A DNA stretch of 8,843 bases from positions 1 through 8,843 of the forward strand of contig CAMYJV010000013.1 of assembly GCA_947258805.1 (NCBI GenBank). Direction: 5' to 3'. The DNA comes from an uncultured Gammaproteobacteria bacterium. GTDB lineage: Bacteria; Pseudomonadota; Gammaproteobacteria; GCA-2729495. The notes under the pieces are model-generated. The model had not been told where the DNA came from, did no database searches, and saw only the letters and a list, made by a program, of their open reading frames with translations. Positions 1 to 6,732 of this stretch are shown here, in pieces. Numbering within the stretch: the first letter of the stretch is position 1; every line of letters begins with the position of its first letter. Position numbers and translations under genes: made by a program.

Positions 1-1
1 C

Positions 2-1948
2 GGCTACCAGCTGAAAGACGGCACCGCGATAAAGATCGGCGACGCGTCGATGCATGTGTCGGGCCTGCTCGGCCCGGATCCCCTCGTCCAGGGCACCACC
101 CTCGACTGGGATCTAAGCGGGGTGGATATCGCCGACCTGGCGCGGGTCGCTGAGCTCAAGCAGGAGTTCCCGTCAAGTGCACTGACCGCTACCGGAACAA
201 CGCAGCTAAGACCCGCCGATTTCGTCTTCAGTGACGTGAAGGGCACGATCGACCAGGCAGATTTCACGGTGGGGGGACAACTGGGGCGCGCGGAGGACCG
301 TCGAGGCACGGACCTGCGAGTGTCGATGCGCGGCCCGGAACTCGAGCGGCTGGCTTTCCTGTTGGGTGACGTGAATCTGCCGGCCGGACCCTTCACGGTA
401 TCCGGACGCGTGCAGCGCACCGATGGCGGCTTGCGGGTTTCCGAGTCCCTGATCGACGTAGCGGGTGCCAGCGGCAAAATGGACGGGGAACTGGCACTGC
501 CCCTCGATACCCTGAAAGGCAAGTTCGACATCGAGGTGTCAGGGCCCGATGTCTCCGCCTTCTGGGAAGGGCGCTATGACGTCGTGTTTGGCAAACAACC
601 CTTCGCCGTCGACCTGCGCGGAGAAGTCACCGACGAACTCTGGCAGCTGGACGACGGTCAGCTGAAAATCGGCGACAGCGAGCTTCAGGCCACCGGCGCA
701 ATCCGGCGCACGGCGGATAGCGGCAAGCTGCAAATCCGGGCGAAATCTCCGGAAATATCCCGGCTCGGCACCATTCTGGGCATCGAGATACTGCCCGGCC
801 GGAGCCTTGAGCTCAGTGGCGCGCTGGAGCGCAGGGGTGACACCCTCACCATGACGAATTTTCTCAGCCGGACCAACAAGGGCGATCTGGCGGGCAACGT
901 GAGCTACACCTTCGGCACACCGCCCAGCCTGAAAGCGACGCTAACGTCGACTTTGCTCGACCTCAGCTGGATCACGGACCCCACCAGGGAGGAAATACTC
1001 GAAGACAAGCCCGCGCGTGAAGCCGAGCAGCGCAAGGACGGGCGCCTGTTACCCGACTGGGAGCTCCCGCTAGAGGCCATGACACGCCTGAATGTCGACC
1101 TGTCGATCGTCGCCGACGAGGTGCTGCGCCAGCGCCGCGATGTGAAGAACTGGGATCTCAAAGCGGTGCTGCAGGATGGTGCCCTGACCGTCGCGCCCTG
1201 GCGTTTTGGCGGAGACTCCGGCAGCCTCGATGCCGCACTGCGGGTGACACCCGTCGCCGACGGCGCCAATGTCAGCTTTCGCATGACAGGTGTGGATCTC
1301 GTCACCGGCCTGTTTCAGCCGGACAACGCCGACCTCAGCATGATGCCGAAGGGCGACTGGGACATTAACGTGACGACCCGCGGCAAGACGCTTCGCGACC
1401 TGGCCGCCAACCTGAACGGCACTGGCAAGCTGCACACGGCGTCTGGCAGGCTGAAGAACACTCAAGCCACGGGTGCCCTGTTCGGCGACCTGTTCAGCAG
1501 CATCGTCGGCGCGGTGAATCCTTTTGCCAATCGAGAACCGTACACGGAAATCACCTGCGCGGTATTTCCGTTCACTTTCAAGGACGGCGTGATGACGACC
1601 GCCCCTTCGGTGGTGGTGCAGACGGACAAGCTGAACATCATCAGCCGGGGCAAAGTGCGCCTGCAGACCGAACGGTTAGACCTGAGTTTCAACTCCAAGC
1701 CGCGTGCGCGACTCAGCGTCAGCGCCGGCAGCCTGGTCAATCCCTTCGTGCGCATTGGCGGCACGATGGCGGCACCTGCAGTGACGCTGGACAGGACCGG
1801 CGCGGCGCTGACGGCCGGCGCCGCGTTCTTTACCGGCGGCCTGTCGCTGCTCGCACAGGCAGCCTTCGACTCGGCCTGGCGGTCATCGGATCCGTGCGGC
1901 GAGGTGCCGGAAGAAGCGAAGAAACGCTTCGCGAAGAAAAATGGTTAG
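2..1948 (+). CDS. AsmA family protein, C-terminal part (5' end outside window)
   Basis: The reading frame is open from the left edge to a TAG stop, giving 648 visible residues with no N-terminus, so this is a partial gene. AsmA-family proteins are long beta-rich proteins, usually anchored in the inner membrane by one N-terminal helix and spanning the periplasm; several are implicated in outer-membrane biogenesis or phospholipid transport. The visible part shows repeated AsmA-like strand patterns. Around nt 1050-1250 is the typical segment with 'LNVDLSIVADEV' followed by 'DGALTVAPW'. Around nt 1390-1790 is the AsmA C-terminal region, with 'LRDLAANLNGTGKL', 'FKDGVMTT', 'GKVRLQTERLDLSF' and 'VRIGGTMAAPAVTLD'. 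The C-terminus has a hydrophobic Ala/Gly stretch, then 'DPCGEVPEEA' and a lysine-rich tail. The missing start prevents a check of the membrane anchor. It is convergent with the downstream decarboxylase gene, 67 bp away. The family call is secure; which AsmA paralogue it is cannot be told. Confidence 0.88.
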   Translation, partial: GYQLKDGTAIKIGDASMHVSGLLGPDPLVQGTTLDWDLSGVDIADLARVAELKQEFPSSALTATGTTQLRPADFVFSDVKGTIDQADFTVGGQLGRAEDRRGTDLRVSMRGPELERLAFLLGDVNLPAGPFTVSGRVQRTDGGLRVSESLIDVAGASGKMDGELALPLDTLKGKFDIEVSGPDVSAFWEGRYDVVFGKQPFAVDLRGEVTDELWQLDDGQLKIGDSELQATGAIRRTADSGKLQIRAKSPEISRLGTILGIEILPGRSLELSGALERRGDTLTMTNFLSRTNKGDLAGNVSYTFGTPPSLKATLTSTLLDLSWITDPTREEILEDKPAREAEQRKDGRLLPDWELPLEAMTRLNVDLSIVADEVLRQRRDVKNWDLKAVLQDGALTVAPWRFGGDSGSLDAALRVTPVADGANVSFRMTGVDLVTGLFQPDNADLSMMPKGDWDINVTTRGKTLRDLAANLNGTGKLHTASGRLKNTQATGALFGDLFSSIVGAVNPFANREPYTEITCAVFPFTFKDGVMTTAPSVVVQTDKLNIISRGKVRLQTERLDLSFNSKPRARLSVSAGSLVNPFVRIGGTMAAPAVTLDRTGAALTAGAAFFTGGLSLLAQAAFDSAWRSSDPCGEVPEEAKKRFAKKNG

Positions 1949-2015
1949 AACGCGCCTGGTCCTGGACGGTCACCGGATGCAGCGCGGAACCTGAGAGCCA
2001 TCGCGTCTTTTTTTG
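1949..2015. other. Convergent intergenic spacer without clear terminator
   Basis: This 67-bp gap lies between two converging stop codons. A run of seven T (2008-2014) follows GC-rich sequence, but I find no strong stem directly before it; the best pairing is a 4-bp CGCG match with a long loop. Read from the other side, it is an A-run just after the decarboxylase stop. I therefore do not call a terminator. Confidence 0.4.
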
Positions 2016-3671
2016 CTAAATCCGCCGCCGGCGCAGGCGCAGCCAGTCTTCCAGCATGTCGCCCCACTCCGCATCCACGCGTTCGAAGGACTCCGGCGCC
2101 AGGTCTTCCAGCAGCGTGCGGTTCAGCGCCGGGTACTCTTCCGGCCCACCCTCTTCCGGCCACTGGCGCGTGGCGTCGATGATGATCTTGCTGCTCATCG
2201 GCCGGTTGGGCGAACTCGGGTCCAGCGGCATGCCGCGCGCCGACTCGATGATCTCGGTAGCCGGGAACGGCTGCCAGCGCGAGCCCATCGCGAACATCAT
2301 CTGCGTGCGGTCGTAGACATCGAGATCATCGTCGACGACCACTACGATCTTGGAGATGGGCACAATGCGGGCGATCTTCTTGCCAATGCTCAGGGCCTGC
2401 CCCGGCTTGGTCTTCTTGATGCTCAGGAAGCCGAAGCCGGTGGCCTCCACCGGTGAATGGAAGGCCACAATCTGGGGTGACAGCTTTCTCAGGCGCGCCA
2501 GGGACACCCCTTCCAGCGGCGCGGTGACAAAGCCGCGGGTCACGCCGGTGAACTGGTTCAGAATCCACGGGTCCTTGCGGCAGGTGATGGCCGTGATGTC
2601 CATGAAGAAATTCTCGCTCTTCTTCAGACCGAGATAGCCGTACATCTCGCCGAAGGGGCCTTCCGGCTCCATCGGCGCATCCAGCGGCACGATACCTTCG
2701 ATCACCATTTCCGCGTTGGCCGGGACCAGCATGTCGTTGGTCTCGGACTTCACCACCTCCACCGGCTTGCCGCGCAGGCCACCGGCCAGCGCCAGCTCGT
2801 CTTCCTTGCCGCTCTTTGCTATCGCCGAACCGCTGATAGTCCAGACAATCGGATCCTGGCCCAGCACGATGGACACCACGGCCTCCTTCTCGCCGCGCTC
2901 CTTTTTCGCCATGAACATCTTCCACGCACCCTGCCCCGGCTCCGGGTTTACGCCCATCTTGCGCGGGCCCTTGATCTGGCAGCGATAGGTGCCGAAGTTT
3001 TTCCCGAGCTCCACGTCCTCGGTGAACACGGAACCGGTGTTGACGTAGCGCCCCGAGTCGCCGGGGTTCGACGTGATAAACGGGAACTGCGTGATGTCGA
3101 TGTCGTCGCCGGTGTAGACCTGTTCTTTCACCGGCGCCTTGTCACGCGGGACTTCCACCGGCGGGATCTGAGGCAGCTTGCCACCGTTTTTCTCCAGCAG
3201 GTCCAGCATGTACTGAATCGTGATGCGGTAGGTTTCGATGCCGTGGTTGGGTATCGGTTCCAGGCCCAGCGCAATCGCCTCGGTATCCCAGGGCCCCGTG
3301 TTATTGAAGATCACCGGCCCCTTCTGCCACTTGCCATCGATCTTCACTTCTTCCGCGAGATAAGCCGGGGCCTCATACATGCCCAGGCAGTCCATCATCC
3401 GGTAGGCGATCGCGGTCATCTCATAGGCGTCCTGGTCGACCCGCTTCTGGCGCATGACCAGGCCGCGGCGTTCGAGGTCTTCCATCCAGTCGCGGAAACT
3501 GTCGTGCGGAAACATCGGCTTGTACTTGCGCCCACCACTGGCTGCGGCGACAGCCGCCGCCGTGGCCCCGCTGCCGGCAACGGCCTGGCCGCTGGCGACC
3601 GCACCGGTGGCCGCGGCCAGCAGCGCCATCAGTTCTCTGCGGTCCAGATTCAAATTACGGTCCTGGGTCAT
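2016..3671 (-). CDS. UbiD-family decarboxylase with twin-arginine signal peptide
   Basis: UbiD enzymes reversibly decarboxylate aromatic or alpha,beta-unsaturated acids using prenylated FMN, a divalent metal and K+. This 551-residue protein has the family hallmarks: 'FRDWMEDLERRGLV' at 59-72, 'NFGTYR' at 225-230, 'ELALAG' at 292-297 and 'EGPFGE' at 337-342. By position R230, E337 and E342 match the catalytic Arg-Glu-Glu of Aspergillus Fdc1 (R173, E277, E282), and N225 and E292 match metal ligands N168 and E233. The third ligand, H191, falls on G248. Ahead of the UbiD fold lie about 50 extra residues with a Tat-like signal: 'LDRRELMALLAAATG' from residue 9, then 'AVA' at 30-32 as a likely cleavage site. 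I chose the ATG at 3669-3671 because GAGGA lies 7 bases upstream of it; an ATG 33 bases further upstream lacks such a site and would add a tail before the signal. The C-terminus is arginine-rich (LRLRRRRI). No ubiX flavin prenyltransferase gene is in the window, and the substrate cannot be told. Confidence 0.9.
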   Translation of the reverse strand: MTQDRNLNLDRRELMALLAAATGAVASGQAVAGSGATAAAVAAASGGRKYKPMFPHDSFRDWMEDLERRGLVMRQKRVDQDAYEMTAIAYRMMDCLGMYEAPAYLAEEVKIDGKWQKGPVIFNNTGPWDTEAIALGLEPIPNHGIETYRITIQYMLDLLEKNGGKLPQIPPVEVPRDKAPVKEQVYTGDDIDITQFPFITSNPGDSGRYVNTGSVFTEDVELGKNFGTYRCQIKGPRKMGVNPEPGQGAWKMFMAKKERGEKEAVVSIVLGQDPIVWTISGSAIAKSGKEDELALAGGLRGKPVEVVKSETNDMLVPANAEMVIEGIVPLDAPMEPEGPFGEMYGYLGLKKSENFFMDITAITCRKDPWILNQFTGVTRGFVTAPLEGVSLARLRKLSPQIVAFHSPVEATGFGFLSIKKTKPGQALSIGKKIARIVPISKIVVVVDDDLDVYDRTQMMFAMGSRWQPFPATEIIESARGMPLDPSSPNRPMSSKIIIDATRQWPEEGGPEEYPALNRTLLEDLAPESFERVDAEWGDMLEDWLRLRRRRI

Positions 3672-3678
3672 GGCGGGA

Positions 3679-3683
3679 TCCTC
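3679..3683 (-). promoter_or_regulatory. Ribosome binding site of the UbiD-family gene
   Basis: On the minus strand this reads GAGGA, 7 bases before the ATG at 3669-3671. It decides the start in favour of the protein beginning MTQDRN, which puts the twin-arginine pair at residues 11-12. Confidence 0.6.
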
Positions 3684-3781
3684 GCTTCTTGAACTGCCGA
3701 GCATCGCCGAGCGCTGCAGGGCCTTTCAAGTCCAAATCCGCCACCGCCGCGCCGTGGACGGCCCCAGGTGCCGCCCCGTGG

Positions 3782-3810
3782 TGGAAATGCCCCCGGACCC
3801 TGTCTATTCT
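3782..3810 (+). promoter_or_regulatory. Candidate sigma70-type promoter of the DUF4136 lipoprotein gene
   Basis: TGGAAA (3782-3787, 4 of 6 to TTGACA) and TATTCT (3805-3810) are separated by 17 bases. They lie 29 bases before the start codon at 3840, inside the 168-bp divergent spacer between two genes. The spacing is ideal but both boxes are imperfect and the call is by eye only. I found no comparable promoter for the divergent UbiD-family gene. Confidence 0.35.
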
Positions 3811-3827
3811 TGTGGCCGCAAACAACC

Positions 3828-3832
3828 AGGAA
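3828..3832 (+). promoter_or_regulatory. Ribosome binding site of the DUF4136 lipoprotein gene
   Basis: AGGAA lies 7 bases before the ATG at 3840. It supports that ATG over an in-frame ATG at 3768, which would place 24 non-signal residues before the lipoprotein signal peptide. Confidence 0.6.
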
Positions 3833-3839
3833 CCATCCC

Positions 3840-4406
3840 ATGCACCTGTTCAAACCCGCCGCCATTGTGGCTGTTGTCGCTTTTCTCGCCGGCTGCGCAG
3901 CCCCGGCACCCACCATTCGGTCGAATGAAGACCCGGGCACCAATTTTGCCCAGTTCGACACCTACGATTTCGTGCCGGAACTGGCGGGCGACGACTTCGG
4001 TTACCAGAGCTTCCTGGTGCAATACCTGAAAGATGCAATCAATCGGGAGATGCAGACCCGGGGGTACAAGCTGTCGCCCGAGAACCCCGAATTGCTGGTG
4101 AACTTCTACGTGAACACGAAGGAGAAGATCCGCTCCACTTCGACGCCAACCATGGGCGGCGGCTATTACGGCTACCGTCGTGGCTACTACAGTGGCTGGG
4201 GCGGCGGCTACGAGACCACGGTCACACAATACACAGAGGGCACGCTGAGCATTGACATCATTGACGCGGCCCGCAAGCAGCTGGTGTGGGAAGGCGTTGC
4301 GGTGGGACGCATTCGCCAAAGCGCGCTGGACGACCTGCAGGGTGCCGCCAACCGGGTCGTGCCACTGATCTTCGAGCGGTACCCGCACCAGGCGGGCGTC
4401 CGCTAG
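3840..4406 (+). CDS. DUF4136-type outer-membrane lipoprotein
   Basis: This 188-residue protein starts with a lipoprotein signal peptide: Lys5, a hydrophobic core, then the lipobox 'LAGC' with Cys19 as the lipidated residue. Ala at +2 predicts sorting to the outer membrane. The mature part resembles DUF4136 lipoproteins: 'FAQFDTYDFVP' near 36-46, a helix 'LVQYLKDAINREMQTRGY' at 59-76, 'ELLVNFYVNTKEK' at 84-96, 'GTLSIDIIDAARKQLVWEG' at 134-152, and a final helix with 'VVPLIFERYP'. Residues 105-124 form a Gly/Tyr-rich segment that looks flexible, a feature I recall from other members. The biochemical function of this family is not established. The gene stands alone, with its own candidate promoter and ribosome binding site, and its stop is 7 bases from the convergent cytochrome stop, so the two transcripts may overlap. 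Confidence 0.88.
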   Translation: MHLFKPAAIVAVVAFLAGCAAPAPTIRSNEDPGTNFAQFDTYDFVPELAGDDFGYQSFLVQYLKDAINREMQTRGYKLSPENPELLVNFYVNTKEKIRSTSTPTMGGGYYGYRRGYYSGWGGGYETTVTQYTEGTLSIDIIDAARKQLVWEGVAVGRIRQSALDDLQGAANRVVPLIFERYPHQAGVR

Positions 4407-4413
4407 ACTGGCA

Positions 4414-6678
4414 TCAGCGCCGCAACCGGCCGCCCAGTGCCAGCGCGCGTTCGGTATCGCCGCTGCGCTGGTAGAGGTTCGCCAGGGCGGCGACCAGCGA
4501 CGGGTCGTCGCTGAAGCGCGCGAGAGATGCTTCCAGGTACGCCAGGGCGGCTTCCTTCTCCCCCTGGGCGTCCATGATCAACGCGTAGGCCAGTGCAAAG
4601 CGCGGCGTGGCGTCATCGGCCTCGGCCGCAATTCGCAGTTCTTGATAAGCCGCCTCCGCGCGGCCCTGGCGCACCAGGCTCAAGCCGAGGGCATAGTGCA
4701 ACGACGCCTGACCGGGCGCGGCCTCGATGCCGGCGCGCAACAGCGACTCACCTACCGGCTCATTGCCCTCGGCGCGGTAGAGATCGGCCAGATTCACATA
4801 GGCCGGCACAAACTGCGGGTTCAGTTCCAGAGCGGTGGTGTAAGCCGCAATGGCAAGGTCAATACGGCCGAGGTGGCGCTGAAGATTGCCGACATTGACG
4901 TGCGACGGCGCGCGCTCCGCGTTGACCATCTGCGCAGCAATATATTCATCGACGACGGACTCGAAGGCTGACTGGGAAGCCGGCGGAATCACCTCCGGTC
5001 CAAGGGGCGCTAACACCATGATCCCGGCCAGGCGGACCGCGAGCACCGGATCTTCCAGGATTAGTGGACCAAACTGTACGCGGGCCGCTGGCGCTGCCGT
5101 CTGCAAGGCCCGGGCCGCACCCAGGCGCAGCAACGGGTCGCGGCTCTGCAACTGCTCGCCAACGATAGTTGCCGCGAGGGAATCCGATGAAAGGTCCAGC
5201 CGGGCCATGGCGGATGCGCGAATGATCTTCGGCGTCAACGCATCGGCCGTCAGGCCGAGGCGCAGGTTGCGGGCTTCCAGCGGCAAGGCCTCCGCGCCGG
5301 CCAGCCGGCGGGTCCAGTGCACCGGCCCAGCCGGCGATGTCTTGTCCGCTTTTTCGAGCACTGCCGCTGCCCAGGCTGCATCCTGCTCCGCGTGGCAATT
5401 CAGGCACGACACCGGTGTGCCGAACTCCAACGCCAGCGCCGGGCGGGGTATACGGAAACTGTGATCGTGACGCACATCCACCTGCATGAAGGTCGTGGGC
5501 GGCATGTGGCACTCGATGCAGTCGGCGCCGGCGCTGTCCGCTTCATGCAGGTGATGGGTGGTAGCAGCGTAGCGCTCGCCGTCGTGGCACTGCAGGCAGA
5601 CCTGCCGGCCGGGCGCACGCAGTTGCAGGGAATGTGGCTCGTGGCAATCACTGCAGGTAACACCCTGCTGGTACATCCGGCTCTGTAGAAAAGACCCGTA
5701 GACGTAAACCTCGTCGCGCACCTGGCCGTCGGCGTGATACAGCGGCGGAGCAATCAGCGCCGGCTGGTAACTGTCCAGGAACTCGCCGCCCGACCAGGTG
5801 CTCACACCGATGCGTGTGCGCCGGGAATGGCAGCCGGCGCAGGTGTTGATCTCCAGGGACGTGCGCCGAGGCTCACTGCGCCGGCTGTTGCCAGTCTGCG
5901 GGTTCAGGATCCAGGTGATGTCGGCCCGCTCGCCGAAGCGCAGCTCCAGCCCGAGGCTTGCATCGCCGTCCGGGGCGGCGGCCCAGGCGACGTGGCGACT
6001 ACCCGGGCCGTGGCAGGCCTCGCACGCGACATTGAGCTCGGCAAAGCTGGTTTCGAAGCGGTCGGTCTCCACGTCGTATTGCTTGCTCAGCGCGGTGGAA
6101 TGGCAATCGGCGCACATGGTTTCCCAGTTCTGGCTCGGTCGGGTCCAGTGCAGCACGTCCGTGTGGTCGATCAGCTCATCGTCGCCGTAGGTGTGGAACC
6201 ACTGCTGGCCACCTGCGTCTGCCGGGCGGGTGTCCCAGGCCAGGGAAAGCGCCTGCAGCTTGCCGTCGGGCAATTCCAGCAGGTATTGCTGCAGGGGATC
6301 GACGCCAAAGGCATAGCGCACGGGAAACTCGGCTGCTGCCCCGTCCGCACCGTCCGTCGTCACGAAAAACTCATCGCCACGGCGCTCGAAGCGGCTCTCT
6401 GCGCCCTGCCGGTTCAGGGTCGCCGCATCAAAGTCGCCGAGTATCCGCGCCGGCTCCGGCAACTGCATCGCGAGGTCGTGATGGGAGCCCTGCCAAAGCT
6501 CAAGCTGTTCGGCATGACACTCGGCGCACACCGCCGCACCAACATAGGTCGCCGCACCGACCTCGGCCGTCTCGGGCGGCGGTGAGGGCTCATCTGTTTC
6601 ACTGCACGCAACCAGCAATCCGCACAGGGCTGTCACCCAAACGGGCGCCGGATAATGAAACCTGGAATCGAGCCGCAC
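4414..6678 (-). CDS. Octahaem c-type cytochrome lipoprotein with HEAT-like and TPR C-terminal half
   Basis: This 754-residue protein has eight CxxCH haem c motifs, starting at Cys51, 189, 219, 280, 342, 361, 387 and 425. Its N-terminus (Arg2, Arg6, hydrophobic 12-24, 'LLVAC') is a lipoprotein signal with Cys25 as acceptor and Ser at +2, which predicts periplasm-facing outer-membrane anchoring after Sec export and haem attachment. Haem 1 is followed by 'LWQGSHHDLAM' and haem 7 by 'CHMPPTTFMQVDVRHDHSF', patterns of the c554/NrfA-like multihaem group often fused to TPRs. Residues about 468-560 look HEAT-like, and about 588-754 hold four to five TPR units. Electron transfer is the expected role; I see no basis for naming a substrate. 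The start is a GTG with only a weak AGGG 12 bases upstream, chosen because it gives a complete signal peptide. The gene follows the ExbB-TonB fusion gene after 54 bases on the same strand, so co-transcription is likely. Confidence 0.9.
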   Translation of the reverse strand: MRLDSRFHYPAPVWVTALCGLLVACSETDEPSPPPETAEVGAATYVGAAVCAECHAEQLELWQGSHHDLAMQLPEPARILGDFDAATLNRQGAESRFERRGDEFFVTTDGADGAAAEFPVRYAFGVDPLQQYLLELPDGKLQALSLAWDTRPADAGGQQWFHTYGDDELIDHTDVLHWTRPSQNWETMCADCHSTALSKQYDVETDRFETSFAELNVACEACHGPGSRHVAWAAAPDGDASLGLELRFGERADITWILNPQTGNSRRSEPRRTSLEINTCAGCHSRRTRIGVSTWSGGEFLDSYQPALIAPPLYHADGQVRDEVYVYGSFLQSRMYQQGVTCSDCHEPHSLQLRAPGRQVCLQCHDGERYAATTHHLHEADSAGADCIECHMPPTTFMQVDVRHDHSFRIPRPALALEFGTPVSCLNCHAEQDAAWAAAVLEKADKTSPAGPVHWTRRLAGAEALPLEARNLRLGLTADALTPKIIRASAMARLDLSSDSLAATIVGEQLQSRDPLLRLGAARALQTAAPAARVQFGPLILEDPVLAVRLAGIMVLAPLGPEVIPPASQSAFESVVDEYIAAQMVNAERAPSHVNVGNLQRHLGRIDLAIAAYTTALELNPQFVPAYVNLADLYRAEGNEPVGESLLRAGIEAAPGQASLHYALGLSLVRQGRAEAAYQELRIAAEADDATPRFALAYALIMDAQGEKEAALAYLEASLARFSDDPSLVAALANLYQRSGDTERALALGGRLRR

Positions 6679-6732
6679 GGACGCAGTCAGCCCTAGGTGC
6701 GCGTGCTTGTCAAATATGGCTGCGGGGTGCAG
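6679..6732 (-). other. Short spacer inside the ExbB-TonB / cytochrome unit
   Basis: These 54 bases separate the TonB stop (TAG, 6733-6735) from the cytochrome GTG start. No promoter or terminator is evident, consistent with one transcript. The spacer is in frame with both genes and has no further stop codon, which at this length is expected by chance. Confidence 0.5.

Noticed and set aside
904..1465. Overlapping open frames on the - strand within the AsmA-family gene
   Set aside because: They have no recognisable domain and lie opposite a convincing AsmA coding frame.
2008..2014. T-run as an intrinsic terminator of the AsmA-family gene
   Set aside because: No convincing GC-rich stem directly precedes it.
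3672..3704. Upstream ATG at 3702-3704 as start of the UbiD-family gene
   Set aside because: No ribosome binding sequence precedes it, while GAGGA lies 7 bases before the ATG at 3669-3671, which also gives a normal Tat signal layout.
4479..4556. Repeated GCCAGGGCGGC motif as a DNA repeat
   Set aside because: The two copies encode equivalent helix positions (ALA) of neighbouring TPR units, so the repeat is explained by the protein.
5734..6585. Long open frame of 283 codons on the + strand opposite the cytochrome gene
   Set aside because: It is fully antisense to a gene with eight haem motifs and a clear signal peptide, and its translation shows no recognisable domain. High GC content easily gives such open frames.
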